Source: Sphingomonas sp. LR60
GTDB taxonomy: Bacteria; Pseudomonadota; Alphaproteobacteria; Sphingomonadales; Sphingomonadaceae
Direction: 5' to 3'
DNA length: 64,000 nucleotides
Assembly (NCBI RefSeq): GCF_036855935.1
Contig: NZ_JASPFK010000001.1
Coordinates: 2,358,501 to 2,422,500 of the forward strand
Part shown: one piece after another, positions 47,906-56,390 of the stretch
Layout: the number at the start of each line of letters is the position of its first letter
How positions within the stretch are numbered: the first letter of the stretch is position 1
The notes under the pieces: model-generated
Told to the model about the DNA's origin: nothing
Database searches by the model: none
Seen by the model: the letters and a program-made list of their open reading frames with translations, nothing else
Translations under genes and position numbers: made by a program

Positions 47906-49117
47906 TCACCAACTCCACAGCGTGCCATCCTCCAGCCGGTTCACCGGCAGATATGCGCGCTTATATTCATACCCCGCCGCAAGCTGCTCATCGATATCGA
48001 TCCCCAGCCCCGGCGCATCCCCCGGATGCATCATCCCATCCTCGAAGCGATAGGAGTGCGGGAACACCGCATCGGTCTCGGCGGTGTGCGGCATATGCTC
48101 CTGCACCCCGAAGTTCGGGATCGACAGGCCGAAGTGCAGCGCCGCCGCCATAGTAACCGGCGACAGGTCGGTCGCGCCGTGGCAACCGGTGCGGACCTGA
48201 TACAGATCGGCGAGCGCGGCGACGCGGCGCAAATGCGTGATCCCGCCGGCATGGACGATCGTCGCCCGGATATAGTCGATCAGCTGCTGCTCGATCAGCG
48301 TCTTGCAGTCCCAGATCGAATTGAACACCTCACCGACAGCGATCGGCGTCGTGGTGTGCTGGCGGATCAACCGGAACGCGTCCTGATTCTCGGCCGGGGT
48401 GGGATCCTCGATCCAGAACGGGCGATACGGCTCCAGATCGCGCCCAAGCCGCCCCGCCTCGATCGGGGTCAGGCGATGGTGGACGTCGTGCAGCAGGTGA
48501 ATGTCCGGCCCCAGCGCCTCGCGCGCCGCGGCGAACAGCTCGGGCACCACACGCAGGTATTTCTCGGTCGACCAGACCGACTCGCTCGGCAAGGCGGCGT
48601 CGGCGGGTTCGTAGCGTTGCCCCGGCTTCGCGACGCCATAGGTGGAGGCGAGCCCCGGCACCCCGCATTGCAGCCGGATCGCCTTATACCCCTTGTCACG
48701 CTCCGCCAGGGCGACCGCGATCGTATCCTCGATCGAGGTGCCGTTGGCGTGCGCATAGACCATGCACGCCTCGCGAGCGGCACCGCCCAGCAACTGATAG
48801 ACCGGCAATCCGGCGAGCTTGCCCTTGATGTCCCATAGCGCCACGTCGACCGCCGCGATCGCGGTCATCGTCACCGGCCCGCGCCGCCAATACGCCCCCT
48901 TGTAGAGATACTGCCAGATATCCTCGATCCGGTGCGCCTCGCGTCCAATCAGGCACGGCACGACATGCTCGGACAGATAGGCGGCGACCGCCAGCTCGCG
49001 TCCGTTCAGCGTCGCGTCGCCGACCCCGGTGGTGCCGTCGTCGCAGGTGATCTTCAGCGTGACGAAGTTGCGACCGGGCGAGGTGATGATGACGCGGGCA
49101 TCGGTGATGATCGGCAT
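47906..49117 (-). CDS. manD: D-mannonate dehydratase, enolase superfamily (ManD type)
   Basis: A 403-residue mandelate-racemase subgroup protein close to the biochemically characterised ManD of Novosphingobium. It converts D-mannonate to 2-keto-3-deoxygluconate by a route unrelated in fold family to UxuA. Metal ligands and catalytic residues are visible in [35 protein letters not shown] and [15 protein letters not shown]; the extended early loop [20 protein letters not shown] and Arg-Tyr region agree with the high-activity subgroup. ATG 49117 begins [20 protein letters not shown]. It shares a divergent promoter region with the alpha-glucuronidase. Confidence 0.9.
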   Translation of the reverse strand: MPIITDARVIITSPGRNFVTLKITCDDGTTGVGDATLNGRELAVAAYLSEHVVPCLIGREAHRIEDIWQYLYKGAYWRRGPVTMTAIAAVDVALWDIKGKLAGLPVYQLLGGAAREACMVYAHANGTSIEDTIAVALAERDKGYKAIRLQCGVPGLASTYGVAKPGQRYEPADAALPSESVWSTEKYLRVVPELFAAAREALGPDIHLLHDVHHRLTPIEAGRLGRDLEPYRPFWIEDPTPAENQDAFRLIRQHTTTPIAVGEVFNSIWDCKTLIEQQLIDYIRATIVHAGGITHLRRVAALADLYQVRTGCHGATDLSPVTMAAALHFGLSIPNFGVQEHMPHTAETDAVFPHSYRFEDGMMHPGDAPGLGIDIDEQLAAGYEYKRAYLPVNRLEDGTLWSW

Positions 49118-49274
49118 GGTCTCTCTCAGGCGTAATCGAGCGTGACGGTCGGCGCAGCGGTGTTCCGGCACGGCGGCGCGCGACGTGCGCGGATCGCAGT
49201 CATTCGACGATAAGCGGCCACGCGCGCACTCTCCAGTCACTTCCGATCTGCCGTCGGGACTTGTGAATTAACAC

Positions 49275-49288
49275 TGATAGCGTTAACA
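49275..49288. promoter_or_regulatory. LacI-type operator between manD and aguA
   Basis: TGATAGCGTTAACA, an imperfect palindrome with central CG, lies in the 223-base gap between the divergent manD and alpha-glucuronidase starts and could serve both. Confidence 0.65.
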
Positions 49289-49340
49289 TGGCGGCGAAGA
49301 AGCGGCATTGTCAATGCCGCCGAAGGTAGCGGGAGCGGTG

Positions 49341-51419
49341 ATGAAAGCACGTTCGGGATGGCTGGGTGCGCTCGCCCTGCTGATGGCAAGCGCCGCGCAT
49401 GCCGACGACGGATACCGTCTGTGGCTGCGCGCGCCTGCCGCCGCACCGGCCACTGCGACGGTCGCGGTCCGTGGTGATACCGCCACGCTGCGCCTCGCCG
49501 CCGCCGAACTGTCGCGTGCCTTGCCGGCGGGCATGAACGTCACCGTCGCCACTGCTGCCGACAATGCGACGGCGGCGCTGCGGCTGCCGTTCGCGCCGCT
49601 CGGCGACGAGGGCTATCTGGTCCGCCCCGTCACGCTCGACGGCAAGCCGACGCTGCTGGTCGCGGGCAACAGCGACCGCGGCGCGCTGTACGGCGCGTTC
49701 GCGCTGCTGCGGCATCTCGCCACCGGCGGAAGCGCGGCCAATGCGACGCTCACCAGCACCCCCAAGGTGAAGCTGCGCGTCCTCAACCATTGGGACAATC
49801 TCGACGGCACCGTCGAGCGCGGGTACGCCGGCGTGTCGCTATGGGATTGGTGGGCGCTCCCCGACTTCGAGGACCCGCGCTACACCGACTATGCGCGCGC
49901 CAATGCGTCGATCGGCATCAACGGCACGGTGCTCAACAACGTCAATGCCAAGGCCGACAGCCTGACCCCGCGCTACATCGCCAAGGCGGCGGCCTTGGCC
50001 GACGTATTCCGCCCGTGGGGGATCAAGGTCTATCTCTCCGCGCGCTTCTCCGCGCCGATCGAGCTGGGCGGGCTCAAGACCGCCGATCCGCGCGATCCGC
50101 AGGTGGCGGCGTGGTGGAAGGCGAAGGCCGACGAAATCTACCGCGCGATCCCCGATTTCGGCGGGTTCCTCGTCAAGGCGAACAGCGAAGGCCAGCCCGG
50201 CCCGCGCGATTATGGCGCGAGCCATGCGGATGGCGCGAACATGCTCGCCGCCGCGGTCAAGCCGCATGGCGGAATCGTGATGTGGCGCGCGTTCGTCTAT
50301 GCCGAAACTGACCCCGAGGACCGCGCCAAACAGGCGTATACCGAGTTCAAGCCGCTCGACGGCACCTTCGCCGACAATGTGCTGGTGCAGGTCAAGAACG
50401 GCGCGATCGACTTCCAGCCGCGCGAGCCCTTTCATCCGTTGTTCGGCGCGATGCCCAGGACGCCGTTGATGATCGAGTTCCAGATCACCAAGGAATATCT
50501 CGGCTTCGCAACCCACCTCGCCTATCTCGGCCCGCTGTTCGAGGAAGTGCTCGCGGCGAAGACGGGGCGCGGCGCCGAAACGGTCGCCTCGGTCGTCGAC
50601 GGCAGCAGCGAGCGGCACCGGCTGACCGGCATGGCGGGCGTCGCCAATATCGGCCGCGATCGCGACTGGTCGGGCTCGACCTTCAACCAGGCCAATTGGT
50701 ACGCGTTCGGCCGGATGGCGTGGGACCCGACGCTGACCGCGGCGCCGATCGCGCGCGAATGGGCGCAGCAGACCTTCGGCACCGATCCTCGCGTCGTCGG
50801 TACCGCCGTGAAGATGATGATGGGCTCGCGCGAGGCGGTGGTCGACTACACCGGCGCGCTCGGGCTCGCGCATCTGATGGCCACCGGCCACCATTACGGC
50901 CCGGGGCCGTGGGTCGCCGATCTGGCGCGCCCCGAGTGGAACCCGGTCTATTACCACAAGGCGGATCGCAACGGCATCGGCTTCGACCGGACGAAGACCG
51001 GCAGCGACGCCGCCGCGCAATATGCGCCCTCGGTCGCCAGGCGGTTCGCCAACCCGAAGACCACGCCGGCGCGCGACCTTTTGTGGTTCCACCATGTCGC
51101 GTGGGACCGGAAGATGCCGTCGGGCAAGACCCTGTGGGAGGAACTCGTCGCGTATTACGATCGCGGCGTGGGCTATGTCGGCGAGATGCGGCGGCAATGG
51201 GACGGCGTGCGGTCACAGGTCGATGACGAGCGCTGGCAGAAGACCGCCACCTATCTGGCGGTGCAGGAACGCGAGGCACGCTGGTGGCGCGACGCCAGCC
51301 TCGCTTACTGGATGTCGGTCAACGGCCGCGCGCTCCCGCCCGGGGTCGCCGCACCCGAGCACGATCTGGCGTGGTACAAGGCGCAGGCGTTCCCGTACGT
51401 CCCTGGCCACCACGATTGA
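49341..51419 (+). CDS. aguA: Alpha-glucuronidase, glycoside hydrolase family 67
   Basis: Removes (4-O-methyl-)glucuronate from the ends of xylo-oligosaccharides. The 692-residue product starts with a signal peptide (MKARSGWLGALALLMASAAH, cut after AHA), implying a periplasmic enzyme. RVLNHWDNLDGTVERGYAG, FGGFLVKANSEGQPGPRDYG (acid Glu), NVLVQVKNGAIDFQPREPFH (catalytic Asp) and MIEFQITKEYLGF (catalytic Glu) are GH67 active-site blocks. ATG 49341, behind GGGAGC, is preferred to one 11 codons upstream because it begins the signal peptide. It is divergent from manD and is followed by the LacI-family regulator. Confidence 0.95.
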   Translation: MKARSGWLGALALLMASAAHADDGYRLWLRAPAAAPATATVAVRGDTATLRLAAAELSRALPAGMNVTVATAADNATAALRLPFAPLGDEGYLVRPVTLDGKPTLLVAGNSDRGALYGAFALLRHLATGGSAANATLTSTPKVKLRVLNHWDNLDGTVERGYAGVSLWDWWALPDFEDPRYTDYARANASIGINGTVLNNVNAKADSLTPRYIAKAAALADVFRPWGIKVYLSARFSAPIELGGLKTADPRDPQVAAWWKAKADEIYRAIPDFGGFLVKANSEGQPGPRDYGASHADGANMLAAAVKPHGGIVMWRAFVYAETDPEDRAKQAYTEFKPLDGTFADNVLVQVKNGAIDFQPREPFHPLFGAMPRTPLMIEFQITKEYLGFATHLAYLGPLFEEVLAAKTGRGAETVASVVDGSSERHRLTGMAGVANIGRDRDWSGSTFNQANWYAFGRMAWDPTLTAAPIAREWAQQTFGTDPRVVGTAVKMMMGSREAVVDYTGALGLAHLMATGHHYGPGPWVADLARPEWNPVYYHKADRNGIGFDRTKTGSDAAAQYAPSVARRFANPKTTPARDLLWFHHVAWDRKMPSGKTLWEELVAYYDRGVGYVGEMRRQWDGVRSQVDDERWQKTATYLAVQEREARWWRDASLAYWMSVNGRALPPGVAAPEHDLAWYKAQAFPYVPGHHD

Positions 51420-51553
51420 GGAAACCCTTCAGCCCTCCCCTGATGGGGCGGAGTGAAGCCCAGCATCCTCGCTGCAATTGAACATAGACCCGCAATCTGA
51501 CGCTTGCCGACGCCGCCCGCGGTCGCCAAGAACCCTGCAATGGACTGTCCGGC

Positions 51554-52620
51554 ATGAACGAACCGCGCGGGTCGCGCCGCCAACGCAACGCCCCGACGAT
51601 CAGCGACGTCGCGGCACATGCCGGCGTGTCGCCGATGACGGTCAGCCGCGTCATCAATCGCGAGGGCAGCGTACGCGACGCGACCCGCGCGCGCGTCGAG
51701 GAAGCGATCGCCAAGCTGCGCTACGCGCCTTCTGCCGCCGCGCGGATGCTGGCGGGGGGCGAGGACTTCCGGCTCGGCGTGCTGCACACCACCACCAGCC
51801 TGTTCTATTTCAGTGAGTTCCTGGTCGGCTGTCTCGATCAGGCCGCGCGTCAGAACGGGCAGATCATCGTCGAGCAATGCGCCGAAGGTGGCGAAGTGGC
51901 GGCGATCGAGCATCTGCTGCACGGACGCGTCGACGGCCTGCTGCTCCCACCCCGCTCGGCGACGCCGAGACGGTGCTGGCGATGCTGCGCGAGCGCGACG
52001 TGCCGGTCGTCGCGGTGTCGACCGGGCGTGCGCCGGAATGGGCGCTGTCGGTCAGCATCGACGATCGCAAGGCCGCGTACGAGATGACGCGTCATCTCGG
52101 CACGCTCGGTCATCGCCGGATCGGCTTCATCACCGGCGCCGCGAATCAGAGCGCGACCGGCGAGCGGCTCGCCGGCTATCGCGATGCGGTGGCCGACATG
52201 GCGCTCGACGCCGACGATGCGCTGATCGCCGAGGGCAATTTCGGCTATCGCTCCGGGCTCGACGCCGCGGAGCGCCTGCTCGACCTGCCCGACGCGCCGA
52301 CCGCGATCTTCGCCAGCAACGACGACATGGCCGCCGCGACGGTGGCGATCGCGCACCGCCGCGATCTCGACGTGCCGGGCGACCTCACCGTCTGCGGCTT
52401 CGACGACTCGGCACTCGCAACGACGGTCTGGCCGGAGCTGACGACGATCCGCCAGCCGGTCAGCGATATGGCGCGCACCGCGGTCGACCTGCTGATGAGC
52501 GAAATCCGCCAGCGGCGCGGCGGCAGCAGCGAGGATCATCCGCACGTTGTGGTCGATTATGCGCTGATCCGGCGGCAGTCGGACGCGGTCCCGCGCCGTC
52601 GCCCGCGCGCCACGGGCTGA
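51554..52620 (+). pseudogene. LacI-family transcriptional regulator, split by a one-base frameshift
   Basis: The N-terminal helix-turn-helix is clear (TISDVAAHAGVSPMTVSRVI, then YAPSAAARMLAGG hinge). The sugar-binding domain starts RLGVLHTTTSLFYFSEFLVG and reaches VDGLLLP, where the frame shifts. Adding one C to CCCC at 51950-51953 gives LLLPPPLGDAETVLAMLRER, followed by DVPVVAVSTGRAPEW, GHRRIGFITG, AIFASNDDMAAATV and DLTVCGFDDSALATTVWPEL to 52620, for about 355 residues. It stands directly after aguA and is the only LacI regulator in the sugar locus, so it is the likely repressor for the four LacI-type operators. Frameshift probably artefactual. Confidence 0.9.
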
Positions 52621-52684
52621 TCGTCCCACACCGGCGACGAAGGCGCTTCCCCCGCCCCCCACTTCAGCCTAACAGCGCGGATAT

Positions 52685-53356
52685 ATGTGGCAGCTCTACC
52701 AGTTCCCGCTGTGTCCGTTCACGCGCAAGGTCCGCACCCTCCTCAACGAGAAGGACGTGGGCTATCAACTCATGCGCGAGAACCCGTGGGAGCGGCGCGA
52801 CGCCTTCATCGACATGAATCCCGCCGGGCAGACCCCGGTAATGACCGACAACGATCGCGGCGTCGTGCTGCTCGATTCGATGGCGATCTGCGAATATTTC
52901 GAGGAGACGGTCGAGCGGGTTGCGATGATCAACGGCACCGCCGCCAATCGCGCCGAGATTCGGCGGCTGGTGACGTGGTTCGACACGCACTTCTACCGCG
53001 ACGTCACCCAGCCGCTGCTCGACGAACGCATGATCAAGCGGGTCGCGCATCGCATGGCCCCCGACGCGTCACGCTTGCGTGAGGCGATGAAGTCGGCGGT
53101 CGGGCATCTCGACTATATCGACTTCCTGCTCGACCATCGGAAATGGATCGCGGGTTCGACGATCAGCCTCGCCGATCTTGCCGCAGCGGCGCAGATTTCG
53201 GTCGCCGATTATCTCGGCGGGATCGACTGGGCCGGCCATGCGCTGACCAAGGCATGGTATTCGGCGTTCAAGAGCCGCCGCAGCTTCCGCCCGCTGCTCG
53301 CCGAACGGATCAGCGGGATCGAACCGCCGAGCTATTACGAGAACCCGGACTTCTAA
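52685..53356 (+). CDS. Glutathione S-transferase family protein
   Basis: A 223-residue GST. The thioredoxin-like N-terminal domain starts MWQLYQFPLCPFTRKVRTLL, with a CPFT motif where the catalytic Ser or Cys lies, and DSMAICEYFEETV is the glutathione-gamma-glutamyl binding block. The helical C-terminal domain includes ISLADLAAAAQISVADYLGG, with the conserved N-capping SLAD. The final GIEPPSYYENPDF is typical of an alphaproteobacterial subgroup of unknown substrate. It is monocistronic or co-transcribed with csaA 121 bases on. Confidence 0.92.
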   Translation: MWQLYQFPLCPFTRKVRTLLNEKDVGYQLMRENPWERRDAFIDMNPAGQTPVMTDNDRGVVLLDSMAICEYFEETVERVAMINGTAANRAEIRRLVTWFDTHFYRDVTQPLLDERMIKRVAHRMAPDASRLREAMKSAVGHLDYIDFLLDHRKWIAGSTISLADLAAAAQISVADYLGGIDWAGHALTKAWYSAFKSRRSFRPLLAERISGIEPPSYYENPDF

Positions 53357-53366
53357 CCGCCACTGC

Positions 53367-53447
53367 GTGCTCCTGCGGACGCAGGAGATCAGGGTCCGAA
53401 ACGGTGTCGCTCGTGGCTCTGGGTTCCCGCATCCGCAGGAACACGGC
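53367..53447. repeat. Intergenic inverted repeat, family F copy 1
   Basis: GTGCTCCTGCGGACGCAGGA opens the element and GGTTCCCGCATCCGCAGGAA closes it, each end being a small palindrome. Related copies are at 54429 and 54764. Confidence 0.7.
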
Positions 53448-53477
53448 AACGCTTCTCATCGACAGGATCGAGCCCCC

Positions 53478-53849
53478 ATGCACGCCTCCCACGACCCCGC
53501 CGCCCCGCCCGCGCCTCCGATCGGGTTCGACGACTTTCTGGCGGTCGACGTGCGGGTCGGGACGATCGTCGCGGCCGAGCCCTTCCCCGAGGCGCGCAAG
53601 CCGGCGTTCAAGCTGACGATCGACTTCGGTCCGGCGATCGGCACGAAGCGCTCATCGGCGCAGATCACCGAGCATTACGGTTGCGACGAGCTGGTCGGGC
53701 GACAGGTGGCGGCCGTCGTCAACTTCCCGCCGCGCCAGATCGGCAAGTTCATGTCGCAGGTTCTAACCCTCGGCTTCCCCGACGCGGACGGAAAGGTCGT
53801 TCTGGTGCAGCCGAGCGTGGCGGTTCCCAACGGCGGGCGGCTGTTCTGA
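53478..53849 (+). CDS. csaA: tRNA-binding domain protein, CsaA type
   Basis: A 123-residue OB-fold protein of the CsaA group, dimeric export-related chaperones that also bind tRNA. FDDFLAVDVRVGTIVAAEPF is the first strand pair, FKLTIDFGPAIGTKRSSAQI the CsaA-specific block, and VGRQVAAVVNFPPRQIGKFM with SQVLTLGF completes the domain. Its TGA shares one base with the ATG of yjbQ. Confidence 0.92.
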   Translation: MHASHDPAAPPAPPIGFDDFLAVDVRVGTIVAAEPFPEARKPAFKLTIDFGPAIGTKRSSAQITEHYGCDELVGRQVAAVVNFPPRQIGKFMSQVLTLGFPDADGKVVLVQPSVAVPNGGRLF

Positions 53850-54265
53850 TGCGGCAGGCACACGGACGACTGACGATCGCGACACGCGGGGCGGGACTTG
53901 TCGAGGTGACCGACGAGGTCACGGCATGGCTGGACGCGCAGGATATCGCCGACGGTCTGCTGACCGTCTTCTGTCGCCACACCTCCGCCTCGCTGCTCAT
54001 CAACGAGAATGCCGCCCCCGCCGTACGCCGTGATCTGGAGCGGTATTTCCAGCGGCTCGCGCCCGAATCGCGCGACTACGAACATGACGACGAAGGGCCG
54101 GACGACATGCCGGCGCACCTCAAGACCGCGCTGACCAACGTCTCCATCGGGATCCCCGTCCTCGACGGCCGAATGGTGCTGGGCACATGGCAGGGCCTCT
54201 ACCTGTTCGAACACCGCGCCGCACCACACCGCCGCACGCTCGCGCTCCACGTGATCGGCGAATAA
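53849..54265 (+). CDS. yjbQ: YjbQ/UPF0047 family protein
   Basis: A 138-residue member of the YjbQ family, reported to have secondary thiamine-phosphate synthase activity. GLLTVFCRHTSASLLINENA holds the conserved His and Asn, HLKTALTNVSIGIPVLDGRM and LGTWQGLYLFEHRAAPH are the other conserved blocks. It starts on the last base of the csaA stop, so both are translated together. The physiological role is uncertain. Confidence 0.93.
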   Translation: MRQAHGRLTIATRGAGLVEVTDEVTAWLDAQDIADGLLTVFCRHTSASLLINENAAPAVRRDLERYFQRLAPESRDYEHDDEGPDDMPAHLKTALTNVSIGIPVLDGRMVLGTWQGLYLFEHRAAPHRRTLALHVIGE

Positions 54266-55014
54266 CCCCGCCGCAACCGTCGTCCCTGCGAAGGCAGGGA
54301 CCCATGTCTGCATCGTCCGGCCACATCTTTGACACAGGGCGCAACGCTCATGTGTCAGTCGGTCTGGCAAACTCGGCACAAATCTGAGCCACGCTTCGTC
54401 AAGCGAACCCTCTTCCGAAGTTACCGCCGTGCTCCTGCGAAAGCAGGAGCCCAGAGTTTTCACACACCATAAGGCGTTGTTCTGCGTGAACCCTAGGCTC
54501 CTGCTTCCGCAGGAGCACAAGCTCGTACGGCCCCACTTTCTACACTTTCGGAAAAATCTCGCCTTCGCCGGAGCGACCAAGGAGATGGGTCAAGCCACGA
54601 GGGTTGGTTGCTGAAATACAATGACGCAGGTTGCAACCATCATTGCGAGCGTAGCGAAGCAATTCAGGGCCGGATCAGGACGCCCTGGATTGCTTCGCTA
54701 CGCTCGCAATGACGACTCCGGTTCCAAATGATGTCTTCGACCTCTAACCCGGATCTTCTTCCCGTGCTCCTCCGAACGCAGGAGTCCAGGGTTTCACACA
54801 CCATAAGGCGTTGTTTTGCGTACCGCTGCGCTCCTGCTTTCGCCGGAGCGTAAGATACCCTTTGCGCCGGCAACGATAGAGGTAGGTCAAGCCAGACGAA
54901 TTAGTTGCTGGAGTGCGATGGCGTATGTTGCAACGGCCATTCCGAACGCAGCGAAGCAACCCAGAGCCAGTTCAGCCCCCGATCAAGTCGCTACCGTCCC
55001 ACCCTAAACGCCCG
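54266..55014. repeat. 749-bp non-coding gap packed with nested repeats
   Basis: No gene is supported. It contains a truncated family D element (from 54279, GTCGTCCCTGCGAAGGCAGG), two family F elements in direct orientation (54429-54519 and 54764-54852), which share the core TTCACACACCATAAGGCGTT, and a family A element (54641-54714) between them. Sequence after each F copy is also related (AGGTCAAGCCA then GTTGCTG). A degenerate half of family A (CATTCCGAACGCAGCGAAGC) sits near 54940. Confidence 0.85.
54641..54714. repeat. Intergenic inverted repeat, family A copy 5
   Basis: CATTGCGAGCGTAGCGAAGC faces GCTTCGCTACGCTCGCAATG, with centre CGGATCAGGAC as in the 18105 copy. It interrupts the pair of family F elements. 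Confidence 0.9.
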
Positions 55015-55746
55015 CTACTTCGGCTCCGCCAGCGTCAGGATCGACAACCCCGTCGGCATCGGCAGCCGCCCGACCAGATGGCGCTCGGCGCGGAAGATCC
55101 GCTCGAACAAGGCGTTGAGCGGTGCGACGGGAGGCGAGTCGTCACTGTCGTCGCGCCCGGTCAATCGCCCGGCAATCCGCGCCACCGCTGCCAGCGGAAA
55201 CAGCAGCGAGTTGAAATAGGTAAGCCCGCGCTCGCGCAGCCCCGCCTTGCGAAGCGCGCCAAGCAACGTCTTCTTGGAATAACGCCGGTGGTGGTGGTTC
55301 ACCACGTCATGCGCGCTCCACATCCATTGATGCGCCGGCACCGCGATCACGATTTTTCCGCCCGGCGCCAGACACTCGCGCATCGCCGACAATGCCGCGA
55401 CATCATCCTCGATATGCTCGACGACATCCAGCACCGCGATCAGGTCATAATGTCCGCGCGGCACGCCGGGCAACGCCGGAAGCGGTGCATCACCGACCGG
55501 CTTGCCCAGCCGCTCGCTGGCGATCGCGCGCGCCGCCGGATCGATCTCGATCGCGTCGACATCGCCGAATTCCGCCAGCATCGGCAGATTGTGTCCGGTG
55601 CCGCAACCGATCTCGAGAATACGCGCTGCCGTCGGCAGCTTGCCCGTGCGGGTCAGGTAATCGGCCAGAATGTCGCGGCGCGCACGATACCACCAATGCG
55701 TGGAATCATGCTCAGCCATGCGATCATAGACACGGCGATCCATCAA
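55015..55746 (-). CDS. Class I SAM-dependent methyltransferase
   Basis: A 243-residue methyltransferase. RILEIGCGTGHNLPMLAEFG is the SAM-binding motif I, DAIEIDPAA motif II with the acidic residue for ribose, and DLIAVLDVVEHIEDDVAALS motif III. WMWSAHDVVNHHHRRYSKKT and LTYFNSLLFPLAAVARIAGR near the C-terminus recur in methyltransferases that sit with membrane glycosyltransferases and GtrA proteins. It lies 13 bases downstream of gtrA on the same strand. The acceptor is probably a lipid-linked sugar or surface glycan; this is inference. Confidence 0.88.
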   Translation of the reverse strand: MMDRRVYDRMAEHDSTHWWYRARRDILADYLTRTGKLPTAARILEIGCGTGHNLPMLAEFGDVDAIEIDPAARAIASERLGKPVGDAPLPALPGVPRGHYDLIAVLDVVEHIEDDVAALSAMRECLAPGGKIVIAVPAHQWMWSAHDVVNHHHRRYSKKTLLGALRKAGLRERGLTYFNSLLFPLAAVARIAGRLTGRDDSDDSPPVAPLNALFERIFRAERHLVGRLPMPTGLSILTLAEPK

Positions 55747-55759
55747 TAATTACTCTTTA

Positions 55760-56209
55760 TCACGCAAAGACCCAGAACCGGTACAGGAGGAACGTCACCA
55801 TCGGCGTGACGAACACGTTGGTGACCAGCGGCCACCACGTCGCCCCGTGCATCGGTCCGGTCAGGAACCACACGAAGAAGGTGTTCAGCGAAAAGCTGAC
55901 CAACGTCACCACCAGAAAGCGTCCGCCCGTGCGCGAGACGTTGTCACGCTCGCCCACGTCGCGGAAGCTCCAGCGGCTGTGGATGACATAGCCCGCCACC
56001 ATCGACACCAGATAGCCGAGCACATTGGCGATCAACGGCCAGAAGCTGCGATGGTCGAGCGGCCATCGCGCCTGTGCATAGGTCGCGATCGGCCAATAGA
56101 CCGCGGCATAGATGGCGGTCGCCGCGCCACCCGTCAGCCCGAAACGCACCAATTGCCAGAACAGCGCGCGCAATTGCTCGATCCTGGCGTGTGTCTGCAA
56201 CGTCGTCAC
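55760..56209 (-). CDS. GtrA family membrane protein
   Basis: A 149-residue, four-helix protein. GtrA-like proteins help move lipid-linked sugars across the inner membrane or anchor glycosyltransferases. LVRFGLTGGAATAIYAAVYW is the first helix with the conserved Gly, VLGYLVSMVAGYVIHSRWSF is the family signature (NxxxxxxGYxxxRxWxF-like), and FLLYRFWVFA the final helix. It is first of a two-gene unit with the methyltransferase and divergent from the large membrane protein at 56391. Confidence 0.9.
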   Translation of the reverse strand: MTTLQTHARIEQLRALFWQLVRFGLTGGAATAIYAAVYWPIATYAQARWPLDHRSFWPLIANVLGYLVSMVAGYVIHSRWSFRDVGERDNVSRTGGRFLVVTLVSFSLNTFFVWFLTGPMHGATWWPLVTNVFVTPMVTFLLYRFWVFA

Positions 56210-56390
56210 AACCCTGCCCCTTCCGCCGTCCGACTAGGCCCGCGGGCCGGTGCTGGCAATGGCCGGCGTGCGCGCGCATGGGGTTGGCGTGTGCGCGCGC
56301 GCACCGGTCGCCCCGTTGCCGTTTCGTTGCCCGCGGCCTAAGCACCGCCGCATCGACGGGCCGCCCTTCTCGGCGCGGCGTGAAGGGATT

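Noticed and set aside
43111-48153. A 5-kb open frame on the plus strand
   Set aside because: It is antisense to the dehydratase, SGNH and MFS genes, all with clear families. Its product is Arg/His/Asp-rich without domains, the usual result of third-position GC bias.
54266-55014. Possible CRISPR array because of repeated units
   Set aside because: Units are self-complementary, unequal in length and not regularly spaced, and no cas genes are nearby.
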